DNA of 64,000 bases. Source: CAWCPR01 sp963797475. GTDB lineage: Bacteria; Chloroflexota; Anaerolineae; Anaerolineales; UBA4823. The notes under the pieces are model-generated. The model did no database searches. It was given only the letters and a program-made list of their open reading frames with translations, and was not told the origin of the DNA. Where the stretch lies: contig CAWCPR010000001.1 of assembly GCA_963797475.1 (NCBI GenBank), forward strand, positions 2,604,001-2,668,000, written 5' to 3'. Below are positions 15,937 to 23,564 of this stretch, piece by piece. The translations under genes were made by a program, and so were the position numbers. Numbering within the stretch: the stretch's first letter is position 1; the number at the start of each line of letters is the position of its first letter.

Positions 15937-17133
15937 TTATTTGAACCAATGCCAGGGTAACAATGAGGTAAGGTTGACGTGAATCCCTGTAGGTCCATTA
16001 ATACCACCACCAACGCCCGCATATCCACCCCCAGCACCTACCCCAACATAACCAGTAGGAGGTACTTGGCCAGAATATGGATCAACATGTAACCCTTTTT
16101 CGTCTAGCGGAGCGGTAACTGCTGCTGATACGGCAACTTCTGCTGCCGCCGTTCCACTGACTATTCCTGAGAACCCTTTTGTTATATCACCAACGCTACT
16201 AGATCCCCATCCAATAAGTAATCCCCCTGTCCCAGATGCCCCTGCCCCTAACCCAGCGCCTCCTTCAATTGTCCAATCCACGTTTGCGGCAAGCTCATCG
16301 GAATTTCGATTGTAAACCAAATTTACACCTCCGCTAACTGATACTCCAATTATCAGAGTAAACGATACTTCAAGTTGTAACCTACCCCCGATATGAGACG
16401 GGATAAGGAGTTGGGCAAGTGCTTGAGTATCACCAAGCTTTATCTTGTCTGTTAAGGTTAGGCGCTGGTTTCCACTTTTATTCTTGTTGATCTTCTCAAG
16501 ACCGCAACCACCTCCTCCGCATTTCTTCTCCTCTTTAGTCAAGGATTGGCCTTGTGAACTGTGGCTGGTTTTGGGTGGAGCTACCTCCGAGCAGCCGAAT
16601 TCGGCGTCGCATGCTTTATGGCCTGTCGGGTCGATCAGGACGGTAGGTCGATTGAATGTATACGAATACCTGTCCCAACTGGCAGGGTTACCCGGATCGG
16701 GCACAATGGAGTCGGGTTGAATCCACCGTGATAGCGCCGGGTCGTACCACCTTGAGCCATACCAGTAGATGTTAATGTAACTGTCAATTCGCTGGCCGGT
16801 GTACTGAAAATCGGTGGGCGTGTCGCCTTGACGATCGCCAGCGCGTGCCTCACCCCAGGGTTTGTAGCGCAGGTCGGTCAGCGGGTTGGCGTTGACCGCG
16901 TCTACCTGCATTGCTGTGCCGCCCAGGTGGTCGCTCAACAGCCAGTACAGTTGGCTCACACCTGTCCCATTCCCCTGGCGCATGGCTACCCGCTGCCCGC
17001 CGGCAAAGGGATGCTCTATATCCCCGTAATACTTCACCATCGTGGTCGTCGAGCCATGCCACTCGAAATAGTTACCCACGTAGGCGGTCGCGGCTTTGCC
17101 CCACACTTCGATCTCCTGGCGGGTGAAGATCAC
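15937..17133 (-). CDS. RHS repeat-associated core protein, C-terminal part with Gly-rich toxin-like tail
   Basis: This open segment of about 398 codons holds the RHS core: HGSTTTMVKYYG, LLSDHLGGTAMQVDA, YTGQRIDSYINIYWYGSRWY and the core end RPTVLIDPTGHKACD. After the DPTGH boundary the sequence becomes AT-rich and unrelated: about 215 residues, glycine-rich, with long alternating hydrophobic stretches (LEVSFTLIIGVSVSGGVNLV; AGLGAGASGTGGLLIGWG). In RHS proteins this position carries the variable toxin domain. I do not recognise the fold; a membrane-inserting beta structure is possible. The 5-prime part of the gene is out of frame, so expression is doubtful. Confidence 0.7.
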   Translation of the reverse strand: MIFTRQEIEVWGKAATAYVGNYFEWHGSTTTMVKYYGDIEHPFAGGQRVAMRQGNGTGVSQLYWLLSDHLGGTAMQVDAVNANPLTDLRYKPWGEARAGDRQGDTPTDFQYTGQRIDSYINIYWYGSRWYDPALSRWIQPDSIVPDPGNPASWDRYSYTFNRPTVLIDPTGHKACDAEFGCSEVAPPKTSHSSQGQSLTKEEKKCGGGGCGLEKINKNKSGNQRLTLTDKIKLGDTQALAQLLIPSHIGGRLQLEVSFTLIIGVSVSGGVNLVYNRNSDELAANVDWTIEGGAGLGAGASGTGGLLIGWGSSSVGDITKGFSGIVSGTAAAEVAVSAAVTAPLDEKGLHVDPYSGQVPPTGYVGVGAGGGYAGVGGGINGPTGIHVNLTSLLPWHWFK

Positions 17134-17137
17134 CCGC
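17119..17137. repeat. Small hairpin at the RHS frame break
   Basis: Inverted repeat GCGGGTGA-AGA-TCACCCGC occurs exactly where the expected protein text (YNHWAEIEVWG) is interrupted by a stop and a frame change. It may mark a small insertion. Confidence 0.6.
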
Positions 17138-17759
17138 TTAGTGGTTGTAGGCGTTGCTGGTCGAGCCGTTCAGCCAATCGCGCACGTAGCGCACCTGGCG
17201 GCTGGTGAAGGTGATGGTCGCGGCGCTGCGCTTACCGTTTGCCGGCTGCTGTCTCTGGGTACTCGCCTTGAGTGGCGCTGTCGAACTCCGTAGTCCAGTT
17301 GACCCCATCCGTACTTACCTGGGTCTTGGTCCCGTGGTAAGTGCGCCCATCCCCGGCGTAGTGCCAGACGATGATCTTGTCTACCGGGTAAGCCGCCCCC
17401 AGGTCGACCTGGGCGTAGTGCAGGCCGCTGGTCCCATTGGCGAATTCACGGCTCGTGCTCGACCCGCTGTTGGCCCAGGTGTCGCCGTTGGTGGCCACAT
17501 CGGCGTTGCCGAGCGTCACGTCGCTGCTGACCGGCGCGCCGGCCGCCAGGTTCTGATACTCGTTCAAGCTTGCTGCCCGGTTGCCGTCGCCATCGTACAG
17601 GTATTCGCCGCTCACATTCGAGCCGGCTGGAATCAGGTGCCCCAAACCGATATGGTTGTAGCGGTTGGAGACAAACGAATCAAAGATAAGTTTGTAGTAT
17701 GCGTTCAAAATCATCATCTCAAAGGTCGTGGTGCGTCGCGGCGCACCCTGCTTGTTCAA
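17138..17759 (-). pseudogene. Broken upstream part of the RHS gene with F5/8-type discoidin domain
   Basis: The minus strand encodes GEYLYDGDGNRAASLNEYQN (a YD repeat) followed by a galactose-binding/discoidin-like domain (NADVATNGDTWANSG, AQVDLGAAYPVDKIIVWHYA, TQVSTDGVNWTTEF). The frame stops at 17232; the domain continues in another frame as SAATITFTSRQVRYVRDWLN to 17138, then changes frame again into the 15937-17133 ORF. Two disruptions thus split one ancestral gene. The 5-prime end abuts a palindromic repeat at 17730, and no RHS N-terminus is present. Confidence 0.75.
17730..17747. repeat. Palindromic repeat copy 3 (imperfect)
   Basis: Same element with one change in the right arm (GGTGCGTCGCGGCGCACC). 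It lies at the 5-prime break point of the RHS remnant. Confidence 0.85.
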
Positions 17760-17868
17760 GGGTGGGTACCAATAAAGGGGTTGGAACTATTGAATATACC
17801 AGTTCAGGCGCGAATTGAGAATTGCCAAAAGCGCGCCTGCTAATCCTGTCCACCTGACCAGGAACTAA

Positions 17869-17896
17869 ACTCCCCCCACGGACGGGGAGTTTTTTT
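17869..17896 (+). terminator. Rho-independent terminator-like hairpin
   Basis: ACTCCCC (17869-17875) pairs with GGGGAGT (17884-17890) and is followed by a run of seven T on the plus strand. No convincing plus-strand gene ends just before it, so either a short transcript is missed or it protects the downstream lipoprotein gene from read-through. Confidence 0.6.
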
Positions 17897-18002
17897 CATT
17901 GCATGGCTATACTGGGGGTATGAGCAAAGCCAGGCTTCAGACCGGTACGGAAGGTTTTTACAGCTTTTGGCTATGATTTAACAAAAAAAAGGAAATTCGA
18001 CC

Positions 18003-18944
18003 ATGCACAGCACGATCTTGAAAAAAAACTTCTTGTTTCTCTCCATATTCATCCTGGCAGCGCTGGCGTGCAACCTGCCCTTCGCGGCAGCGACCCCCAC
18101 CAGCCAGCCTCCCGCGCCCACGAAACCTCTGGTCCTGGCATCGGAGACCCCCATCCAAATTCCAGCTTCTGCAACCGCTGCGCCGGCAACGGAAGCCCCT
18201 GGCGAGACGCCCACCGCGCCGCAACCACCCTTCGAAGGAGCGGCGGTATCTTACGGACTGTTGAATCTCACCCTGCCGCCCGGCGTAGCCAGCGGGGTGA
18301 CCGGCAGCCAATATCCACGCGCCGAAGGGGAAGGCGTCGCCCCATGGGAGGTCACCCCGGGCCACACGCAGGTCGAGCTAGACGGCTATCTGCTGCAAGG
18401 GCGTTTCCACCAGCCGCAGATCTTCGTTTACCCGGCTATGGAGTACGCCGTGCTGCTTCCCGGCGCATTCGAAAGCATCCACCGCTTGGATAACATCCTG
18501 TACGGCCCTCCCGCCCCGATCAGCGACGAGCAGCTTCCCACCGTGCCGTTTTTCAACGCCGCGCAAGTTTTTGCCTCTAATATCCAGGTCATCTCATTCC
18601 AGGGAGGCGGCGGCGTGCGCTTCCTGACCGAGTACGCCCAATATGCCGCCCCGGTCAACAACCACGATCTCTTCTATCATTTCCAAGGGGTGACCCGCGA
18701 TGGAGAATATTACATCATCGCGATTTTGCCGATCACGGCCCCAACGCTGGCAGAAACCAGCGACCCCGGGGCGGTCGTTCCCCCCGCAGGAGTTGCTTTA
18801 CCCGACGTCAACGACCCCAACGCTGATTGGTCGGGCTACTACGCCGCCGTAACCGAACAGCTAAATGCCGCCTCGCCAGAGGCTTTTACCCCCACGATCG
18901 ACCAACTGGATTTGCTGATCCAATCCATTCAGATCACCCCGTAA
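18003..18944 (+). CDS. Lipoprotein of unknown function
   Basis: A 313-residue protein with a lysine-containing signal peptide and a lipobox (LAALAC, Cys about 22), then a Pro/Thr linker to about residue 75. The mature domain (about 78-313) is mixed alpha/beta with YPAMEYAVLLPGAFESIHRL and ISFQGGGGVRFLTEYAQYAA; it resembles uncharacterised extracellular domains found in many Chloroflexi lipoproteins. AAGGAA precedes the ATG. It is a single-gene unit between two repeat-bearing intergenic regions. Confidence 0.75.
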   Translation: MHSTILKKNFLFLSIFILAALACNLPFAAATPTSQPPAPTKPLVLASETPIQIPASATAAPATEAPGETPTAPQPPFEGAAVSYGLLNLTLPPGVASGVTGSQYPRAEGEGVAPWEVTPGHTQVELDGYLLQGRFHQPQIFVYPAMEYAVLLPGAFESIHRLDNILYGPPAPISDEQLPTVPFFNAAQVFASNIQVISFQGGGGVRFLTEYAQYAAPVNNHDLFYHFQGVTRDGEYYIIAILPITAPTLAETSDPGAVVPPAGVALPDVNDPNADWSGYYAAVTEQLNAASPEAFTPTIDQLDLLIQSIQITP

Positions 18945-18960
18945 TGTATTATCCGATAGG

Positions 18961-18984
18961 AGCGGTGCGTCGCGACGCACCGCT
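18961..18984. repeat. Palindromic repeat copy 4 (24-bp perfect palindrome)
   Basis: The same 18-bp core extended to a perfect 24-bp palindrome (arms AGCGGTGCGTCG and its complement), followed by CCCTAC. Located 17 nt after the lipoprotein stop, where it could also act as a transcript-end hairpin. Confidence 0.9.
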
Positions 18985-19134
18985 CCCTACATAATTTTTC
19001 TGTTAGTAAGCTCGTTTGGCGCAGCGCATACAGGCGGTGTTTGGCTGAATGAGTAGCGCGGAGACGCTCAGGATTCATTTTCGGTCAGGACGAATGGAAT
19101 TAATTTTTAAAGGGATAAGCGTCGATCAATTGTA

Positions 19135-19163
19135 TTGACAAAGTACATACAAATAACTATACT
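19135..19163 (+). promoter_or_regulatory. Consensus promoter of the brnTA remnant
   Basis: TTGACA (19135-19140), a 17-nt spacer and TATACT (19158-19163). The brnT ATG follows only 4 nt after the -10, so transcription should start at or inside the first brnT codons. Confidence 0.75.
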
Positions 19164-19167
19164 AATT

Positions 19168-19272
19168 ATGGTGAATGTCAAATATTCGCTTCACAATATT
19201 ACCTTTGAATGGGATAGTCAAAAAGCGGCTGCCAACCTCCGCAAGCATAATGTTGCCTATGAAAATCAATAA
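19168..19272 (+). pseudogene. Truncated BrnT-type toxin (34 codons)
   Basis: The frame reads MVNVKYSLHNITFEWDSQKA followed by AANLRKHNVAYENQ and a stop. FEWDxxKAxxNLRKHxV is the N-terminal signature of BrnT (DUF497) RNase toxins, which are normally about 90 residues. Everything after the first strand-helix is missing, so no active toxin can be made. It overlaps the antitoxin start by 14 nt, as in intact modules. Confidence 0.8.
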
Positions 19273-19558
19273 ACTTGTTCAGCGTTTGCAGAAAGATCGC
19301 CCAATGACGATGGTTAGTTTCCGTATCCCTGTAGATGTTGTTGATGACCTCAAGCGTGTTGCGCCCATGCTTGGTTTTTCCGGTTACCAGGCATTGATTA
19401 AGGCTTATATTGGTCAGGGATTACGGGCCGACCTTGAGCGTTTGGAAGGCGGAATAGAAATCTCGGCGCTGATCGAAAGCCTGCGTAGAAATGGTGTGAA
19501 GGATGAGGTCATCTCATCCGCTTTAGCTGAGGCCCAAATTTCGCAGCAAACCACGTAA
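19259..19558 (+). CDS. Orphan antitoxin of the BrnA/CopG type
   Basis: A 99-residue protein with a short basic N-terminus and a ribbon-helix-helix-like domain (MTMVSFRIPVDVVDDLKRVA then PMLGFSGYQALIKAYIGQGL). Antitoxins following BrnT have this layout. ATG at 19259 lies inside the truncated brnT; the longer frame from 19175 would run through brnT in another frame and is unlikely. The gene appears intact although its toxin is destroyed. Confidence 0.72.
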   Translation: MKINKLVQRLQKDRPMTMVSFRIPVDVVDDLKRVAPMLGFSGYQALIKAYIGQGLRADLERLEGGIEISALIESLRRNGVKDEVISSALAEAQISQQTT

Positions 19559-19609
19559 AAAGCAAGAGGAGAGCTCCGCGCTGGTCGACGTCAACCCGGG
19601 TTATTTGGT

Positions 19610-20848
19610 CTATTGCCCGGCCTCGCTCACCTCGGCAATCACCTGGGCGGCTAACTTGCTCAACTCCTCCAATTCCTGCGGGTCGGCGTGGCTGGCGCGC
19701 CAGTAGGTGTCCAGCAGCTCCAGGGGCGCCAGGCTGCCGATGGCCTGGTCGCCGGGCAGGCGGATACGCGTCTCCATCTGCGGGCGCTTGACCAGGTGGA
19801 ACTCGAAGCAGGGGGCCGTTTCGAGGCGCAGGCCGGCGTCGTCGATCAGGGACTCCCAGTCACGCGGGTATTCCAGCACCAGGCGCATGATCGCCCCCTC
19901 CATCCGCCCGGGGGCAGGCAGGGCGGCGCGAAGCTGCCCCGGGATGTCTTCGCTGCTCTCCAGGCGCAGGTAGCGGTCGATGAAGGGGCGAATCTCCGCC
20001 AGCTTGCGCCACTCCACCTGGGTCTCCCCGCGGCGGATACGGGCGACGACGAAGAATTTCTCGTCGCCGGCCTCGCCGAAATCCACCCGCTCGATCGAGC
20101 CGGGGTAGATCACCGGCGGGTGGGCGTTCTCGTTCAGGTTCTGGGCCTTGTGGATGTGCCCCAGGGCGACGTAATCCAGGCGCGGGTCGCGCACCAGCGA
20201 GCCGGGCAGGACCAGGTCGCCGCCCAGCATCACCGCCCGCTCGCCGCCGTACCTGGCGCCCTGCACCGAGGCGTGGGCAGCCAGGATCACCGGCAGGGAC
20301 GGGTCGGCCTCTTCCAGCCAGCCGTGCAACAGCTCGGTCAGGCGCTGCTCCAGCTCCTCGTAGACCTGCTGCGGGTCGGCGCCGGTCAGCCCCAACTGGG
20401 CCATCAGCCCGGAGCGGGCGATCCAGGGCAGCGCCAGCACCTGCAGTGGCAAGCCTTCCAGGTCGTCCGGGTGCAGGAAAACCGGGTGGTCCAGCACCTG
20501 CACGTGCGGCACTTCCAGGGTGTCGAAAGTCTCCAGGGCGTGCGCCCGGCCTAAAGAGGGCGAGAGGTCATGGTTGCCCACCAGCAGCAGGGTCGGGATG
20601 CCCGCCCGCGACAGGCGCATGATGCGCCGGCCCCACTCGCGCTGGAAGGTGGGCGCCGGGCTGCGGTCTTTGTAGGCGTCGCCGGCGAACAGCACCAGGT
20701 CCACTTTCTCGCGGATGGCGGCGTCGACGATCGTGTCCAGGGACTTGAGGAAATCCATCACCCGCACCGGCAGCCCGCTCTCGGCGTCGTGGCGTCCGTA
20801 GTTGCTCATATCGATGTGCGCGTCGGCGAAATGCAAGATGGTCAGCAT
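19610..20848 (-). CDS. sbcD: DNA repair exonuclease, SbcD/Mre11-like metallophosphoesterase
   Basis: A 412-residue calcineurin-like phosphoesterase. Motifs appear in order: HFADAHID (6-13), LFAGDAYKDRSP near 55, VGNHDLSPS near 96, AAHASVQG near 190 and LGHIHKAQ near 232. This is the nuclease half of the SbcCD/Mre11-Rad50 end-processing complex. No SbcC ATPase gene follows; instead a brnTA remnant lies downstream. The start is 3 nt from the stop of the first C39-type peptidase gene, so the four genes may be co-transcribed. Confidence 0.9.
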   Translation of the reverse strand: MLTILHFADAHIDMSNYGRHDAESGLPVRVMDFLKSLDTIVDAAIREKVDLVLFAGDAYKDRSPAPTFQREWGRRIMRLSRAGIPTLLLVGNHDLSPSLGRAHALETFDTLEVPHVQVLDHPVFLHPDDLEGLPLQVLALPWIARSGLMAQLGLTGADPQQVYEELEQRLTELLHGWLEEADPSLPVILAAHASVQGARYGGERAVMLGGDLVLPGSLVRDPRLDYVALGHIHKAQNLNENAHPPVIYPGSIERVDFGEAGDEKFFVVARIRRGETQVEWRKLAEIRPFIDRYLRLESSEDIPGQLRAALPAPGRMEGAIMRLVLEYPRDWESLIDDAGLRLETAPCFEFHLVKRPQMETRIRLPGDQAIGSLAPLELLDTYWRASHADPQELEELSKLAAQVIAEVSEAGQ

Positions 20849-20850
20849 GG

Positions 20851-22206
20851 TCAGGGGGCCAATCCTAACAGACTGAGCTGGTAAACGCTCGGTCCGAACT
20901 CCTTGTGGAATTTTAAGCTGGCGCGGAAATCCTCGGCGGCCCCGGAGGCGTCGCCCAGGGCGGCTTTCGCCATGCCGCGCCAGTAATAGCTCTCTTCCAG
21001 GTTTTTGTCGCTTTGCATGGCATCCAGCGTGTTATTCGCCAGGGTCAGCACGTCGTAATAACGCCCGCTGTAGAAATAGGCAAAGTACGGGCCGGTCTGG
21101 TACCACATCATGCGCCACGGGCGCTGCTTCTCCGGGATAGCCGGGTAGATGTCCCCGAAAGCTTCGTCGTAGGCTGCCGCGGCCCCATTGTAATCCTGCA
21201 GCGCCACCAGGCTGGTGCCGCGGTTGAACCAGGCGAAGAACTGGTCGATACCGCTGGTCTCGTAAATCTCCTGGGAGGCCTTTTCGTAGGCGTGGCGCTG
21301 GTTGTAGGCCTCGTCGGCGTCCGGGCCAAGCAGTCCCAGCGCCTCGGCTTCCCGGTCCGGCGGGTAGACGATCAGGTAGGTATCGTTAAACGCCCGCCAG
21401 TTGGAGATCATCACATCGTAGGGCACCTGGTAGTCCGGGCCGATATACAAATCCTGGGTGATGAAATAGCCGCCCGGATCGTCGTAGCCGGTGACCACCT
21501 CGTAATGGCCCATCCAGCTTACGACCCCGCTCAGGTCGTTGAGATAGGTGCCTTTTTCGATCAGCACCGGAAATCCCGCCGCCAAAAAGCGCTTGAGCAG
21601 GTCCAGGTCGCCGGCCGCCCGGTAGGCCACCTGCAGGCCGGTCTGGTTCTGGATGTAATCCACCATCTCGTAAGGCATGACGTTTTTATCTTTGCTATCC
21701 GGCTTCAGGTAAGGCCCGACCGTATCACGGTTTCCCTGCCAGCCCCAAAAAGAAAGCGCCATCGCCAGGTTGGCCGGGGCGCAGTAGTTCCAACGCCCGT
21801 GCTGGTCCTCGTAGCGCACGTTGTCGATGCGCACCTGGGAGGGTAAAGGCGTGGGGGCCGGGGTCGGCGTGGCGGTCGGGGCGGGCGTCTGGGTGGGGCC
21901 GGCTGGCGTGGGGGTGAAGGTGGGCGCCTGGGTAGGCGTGGGGGGCAGGGCTGCCAGGGTTGCCTGGACGATGGCGTCCATGGTCGCCAGGGCGGGACCG
22001 GAATCCGTGGTTGAACTTCGTTCAGCCAGACCCTGCGGCACGAAAACCACCTTTTCAGGCGGGTGCAGGGCGTAGCGGATCCGCAGGATTTGCTCGTCCA
22101 CTCGCCAGGACAGCCGGCCATGCACCGGGGGCAGGGAATAAACCAGCAGGGCCAGGATACAGACCAGTGGGATCCCAATCGCCAGAGAAAGCAGCTTCTT
22201 GCGCAT
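20851..22206 (-). CDS. Membrane-anchored C39-type peptidase with TPR tail, paralog 1
   Basis: A 451-residue protein: N-terminal membrane anchor (about 5-25), ectodomain leader (VFVPQGLAERSS), Pro/Thr linker (about 88-122), a papain-like Peptidase_C39_2 domain with nucleophile C142 (WNYCAPANLAM), H234 (GHYEVVTGYDD) and D252 (QDLYIG), and a C-terminal TPR-like helical region from about 290. The domain should act outside the cell. One of three tandem paralogs; it differs in having CAPAN where the others have CGP at the active site. Confidence 0.82.
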   Translation of the reverse strand: MRKKLLSLAIGIPLVCILALLVYSLPPVHGRLSWRVDEQILRIRYALHPPEKVVFVPQGLAERSSTTDSGPALATMDAIVQATLAALPPTPTQAPTFTPTPAGPTQTPAPTATPTPAPTPLPSQVRIDNVRYEDQHGRWNYCAPANLAMALSFWGWQGNRDTVGPYLKPDSKDKNVMPYEMVDYIQNQTGLQVAYRAAGDLDLLKRFLAAGFPVLIEKGTYLNDLSGVVSWMGHYEVVTGYDDPGGYFITQDLYIGPDYQVPYDVMISNWRAFNDTYLIVYPPDREAEALGLLGPDADEAYNQRHAYEKASQEIYETSGIDQFFAWFNRGTSLVALQDYNGAAAAYDEAFGDIYPAIPEKQRPWRMMWYQTGPYFAYFYSGRYYDVLTLANNTLDAMQSDKNLEESYYWRGMAKAALGDASGAAEDFRASLKFHKEFGPSVYQLSLLGLAP

Positions 22207-22212
22207 CGGCCC

Positions 22213-23550
22213 TTACTGGCTTACCCCGATATCCTGGAGCTGCGCCAGGCTGGGGGCGAAATCCGGGTGCCACTTCAGGCTGGTCTGGAAGTCTTCGACG
22301 GCGTGGGCCCGGTAATCCTGCTTGCCCTCCAGTTTATAAAGCTCGTAGAAGGCGCGCGCCCGCCAGTAGAAGCTCTCCTCGATGGCCGGCTCGTTGGCGG
22401 TATCGATGGTGCTGGTCGCCAGGCTGACCACGTCGTAATAGCGCTGGGTGAAGAAATAGGCGATGTACGGGCCGGTCTGGTACCAGAGCATGCGCCAGGG
22501 GCGCTCTTTCTCGGGGATGCCCGGGTAAAGGGCGAAAGCCTGATCGTAGGCGTCCGCCGCGCCGCTGTAGTCCTGCAAGTACATCAAATCCGTGCCGCGG
22601 TTGTACCAGGCGAAGAACTGGTCGCGGCCGGACTTGGAGGCGATCTCCTGCGAGGCGAGCTGGGCGGCGTACTGGTAGTTAAAGGCTTCATCTGCCTGCG
22701 GCCCCAGGATGGCGAGCACTTCGGCCTCGCGCTCGGCCGGGTAAACGACGATGTACAGGTAGTTGAAGGCCTGCCAGTATTCGGCCATGTCAGCGTAGCT
22801 CACCGCCAGGTTCGCCCCAAGGTAGGAATCCTGGGTGGTGAAGCGCGCTTTGGCCTCATCGTAGCCGCTGACGACCTCGTAATGGCCCATCCAGCCGTCA
22901 AAACTCGGCCCTTCGAAGCCCTTTTCCACGATCACCGGAAAACCGGCAGCCAGGAAGCTCTTGATGAGCAGCAAATCGCCGCCGACCCGCGCCAGGGCCT
23001 TGAGCCCGGTGTGCTCCTGAACGAAATCCACCATCTCATAGGGCATGACGTTCTTGTCGCGCGAATTGGGCTTTAGGACAGCGGCCGTATCGAGCTGGTC
23101 GCCCTGCCAGCCCCAGAAGGAAAGCTCCATAGCCAGGTTGGCCGGGCCGCAGTTGTTCCACTTTTGATATTCGTGCAGGATGCCCTTGAGGCTGGCCTTG
23201 TCCGGCAGCGGGGTGGGCGTGGAGGTGGCTGTGGGGACCGTTGTGGGCGTGGCGGTCGGGCCGGGCCGGGTGGGGGCGGGGCTGGGGCTGGGCGTGGCGC
23301 TCGGCAGCGCCTGCAGGGTGGCCGCGACGATCGCTTCCATGGTGGCGATGTCGCCGCCCCCGCCGGCGGCGTTCCCCTGGGGCACAAACACCACCTGCTC
23401 CGGCGGGTTGAGGGCGTATTGGACGCTGGCGATGAAATTGTCGAGGCGCCAGGACAGGCGTTCGTGAACCGGCGGCAGATTGTAAACGAAAACTGCTGAC
23501 AGCAGGAAAAGCGGGATTCCAATGGCGAGATAGAGGATGGGCTTACGCAT
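22213..23550 (-). CDS. Membrane-anchored C39-type peptidase with TPR tail, paralog 2
   Basis: A 445-residue paralog of its neighbours with the same layout: anchor 5-24, Pro/Thr linker 82-116, catalytic C134 (WNNCGPANLAM), H223 (GHYEVVSGYDE) and D241 (TQDSYLG), then TPR-like helices (YNRGTDLMYLQDYSGAADAY). Only 6 nt separate it from paralog 1. Substrate and role are unknown; C39-type domains cleave leader peptides in bacteriocin exporters, but no exporter or leader-peptide gene is seen here. Confidence 0.82.
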   Translation of the reverse strand: MRKPILYLAIGIPLFLLSAVFVYNLPPVHERLSWRLDNFIASVQYALNPPEQVVFVPQGNAAGGGGDIATMEAIVAATLQALPSATPSPSPAPTRPGPTATPTTVPTATSTPTPLPDKASLKGILHEYQKWNNCGPANLAMELSFWGWQGDQLDTAAVLKPNSRDKNVMPYEMVDFVQEHTGLKALARVGGDLLLIKSFLAAGFPVIVEKGFEGPSFDGWMGHYEVVSGYDEAKARFTTQDSYLGANLAVSYADMAEYWQAFNYLYIVVYPAEREAEVLAILGPQADEAFNYQYAAQLASQEIASKSGRDQFFAWYNRGTDLMYLQDYSGAADAYDQAFALYPGIPEKERPWRMLWYQTGPYIAYFFTQRYYDVVSLATSTIDTANEPAIEESFYWRARAFYELYKLEGKQDYRAHAVEDFQTSLKWHPDFAPSLAQLQDIGVSQ

Positions 23551-23564
23551 AACGATAAGAGGGA

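Noticed and set aside
17205..17843. 212-codon plus-strand ORF ending before a terminator-like hairpin
   Set aside because: It is antisense to the RHS discoidin fragment and reads through the palindromic repeat; no family features. The hairpin alone is kept as a feature.
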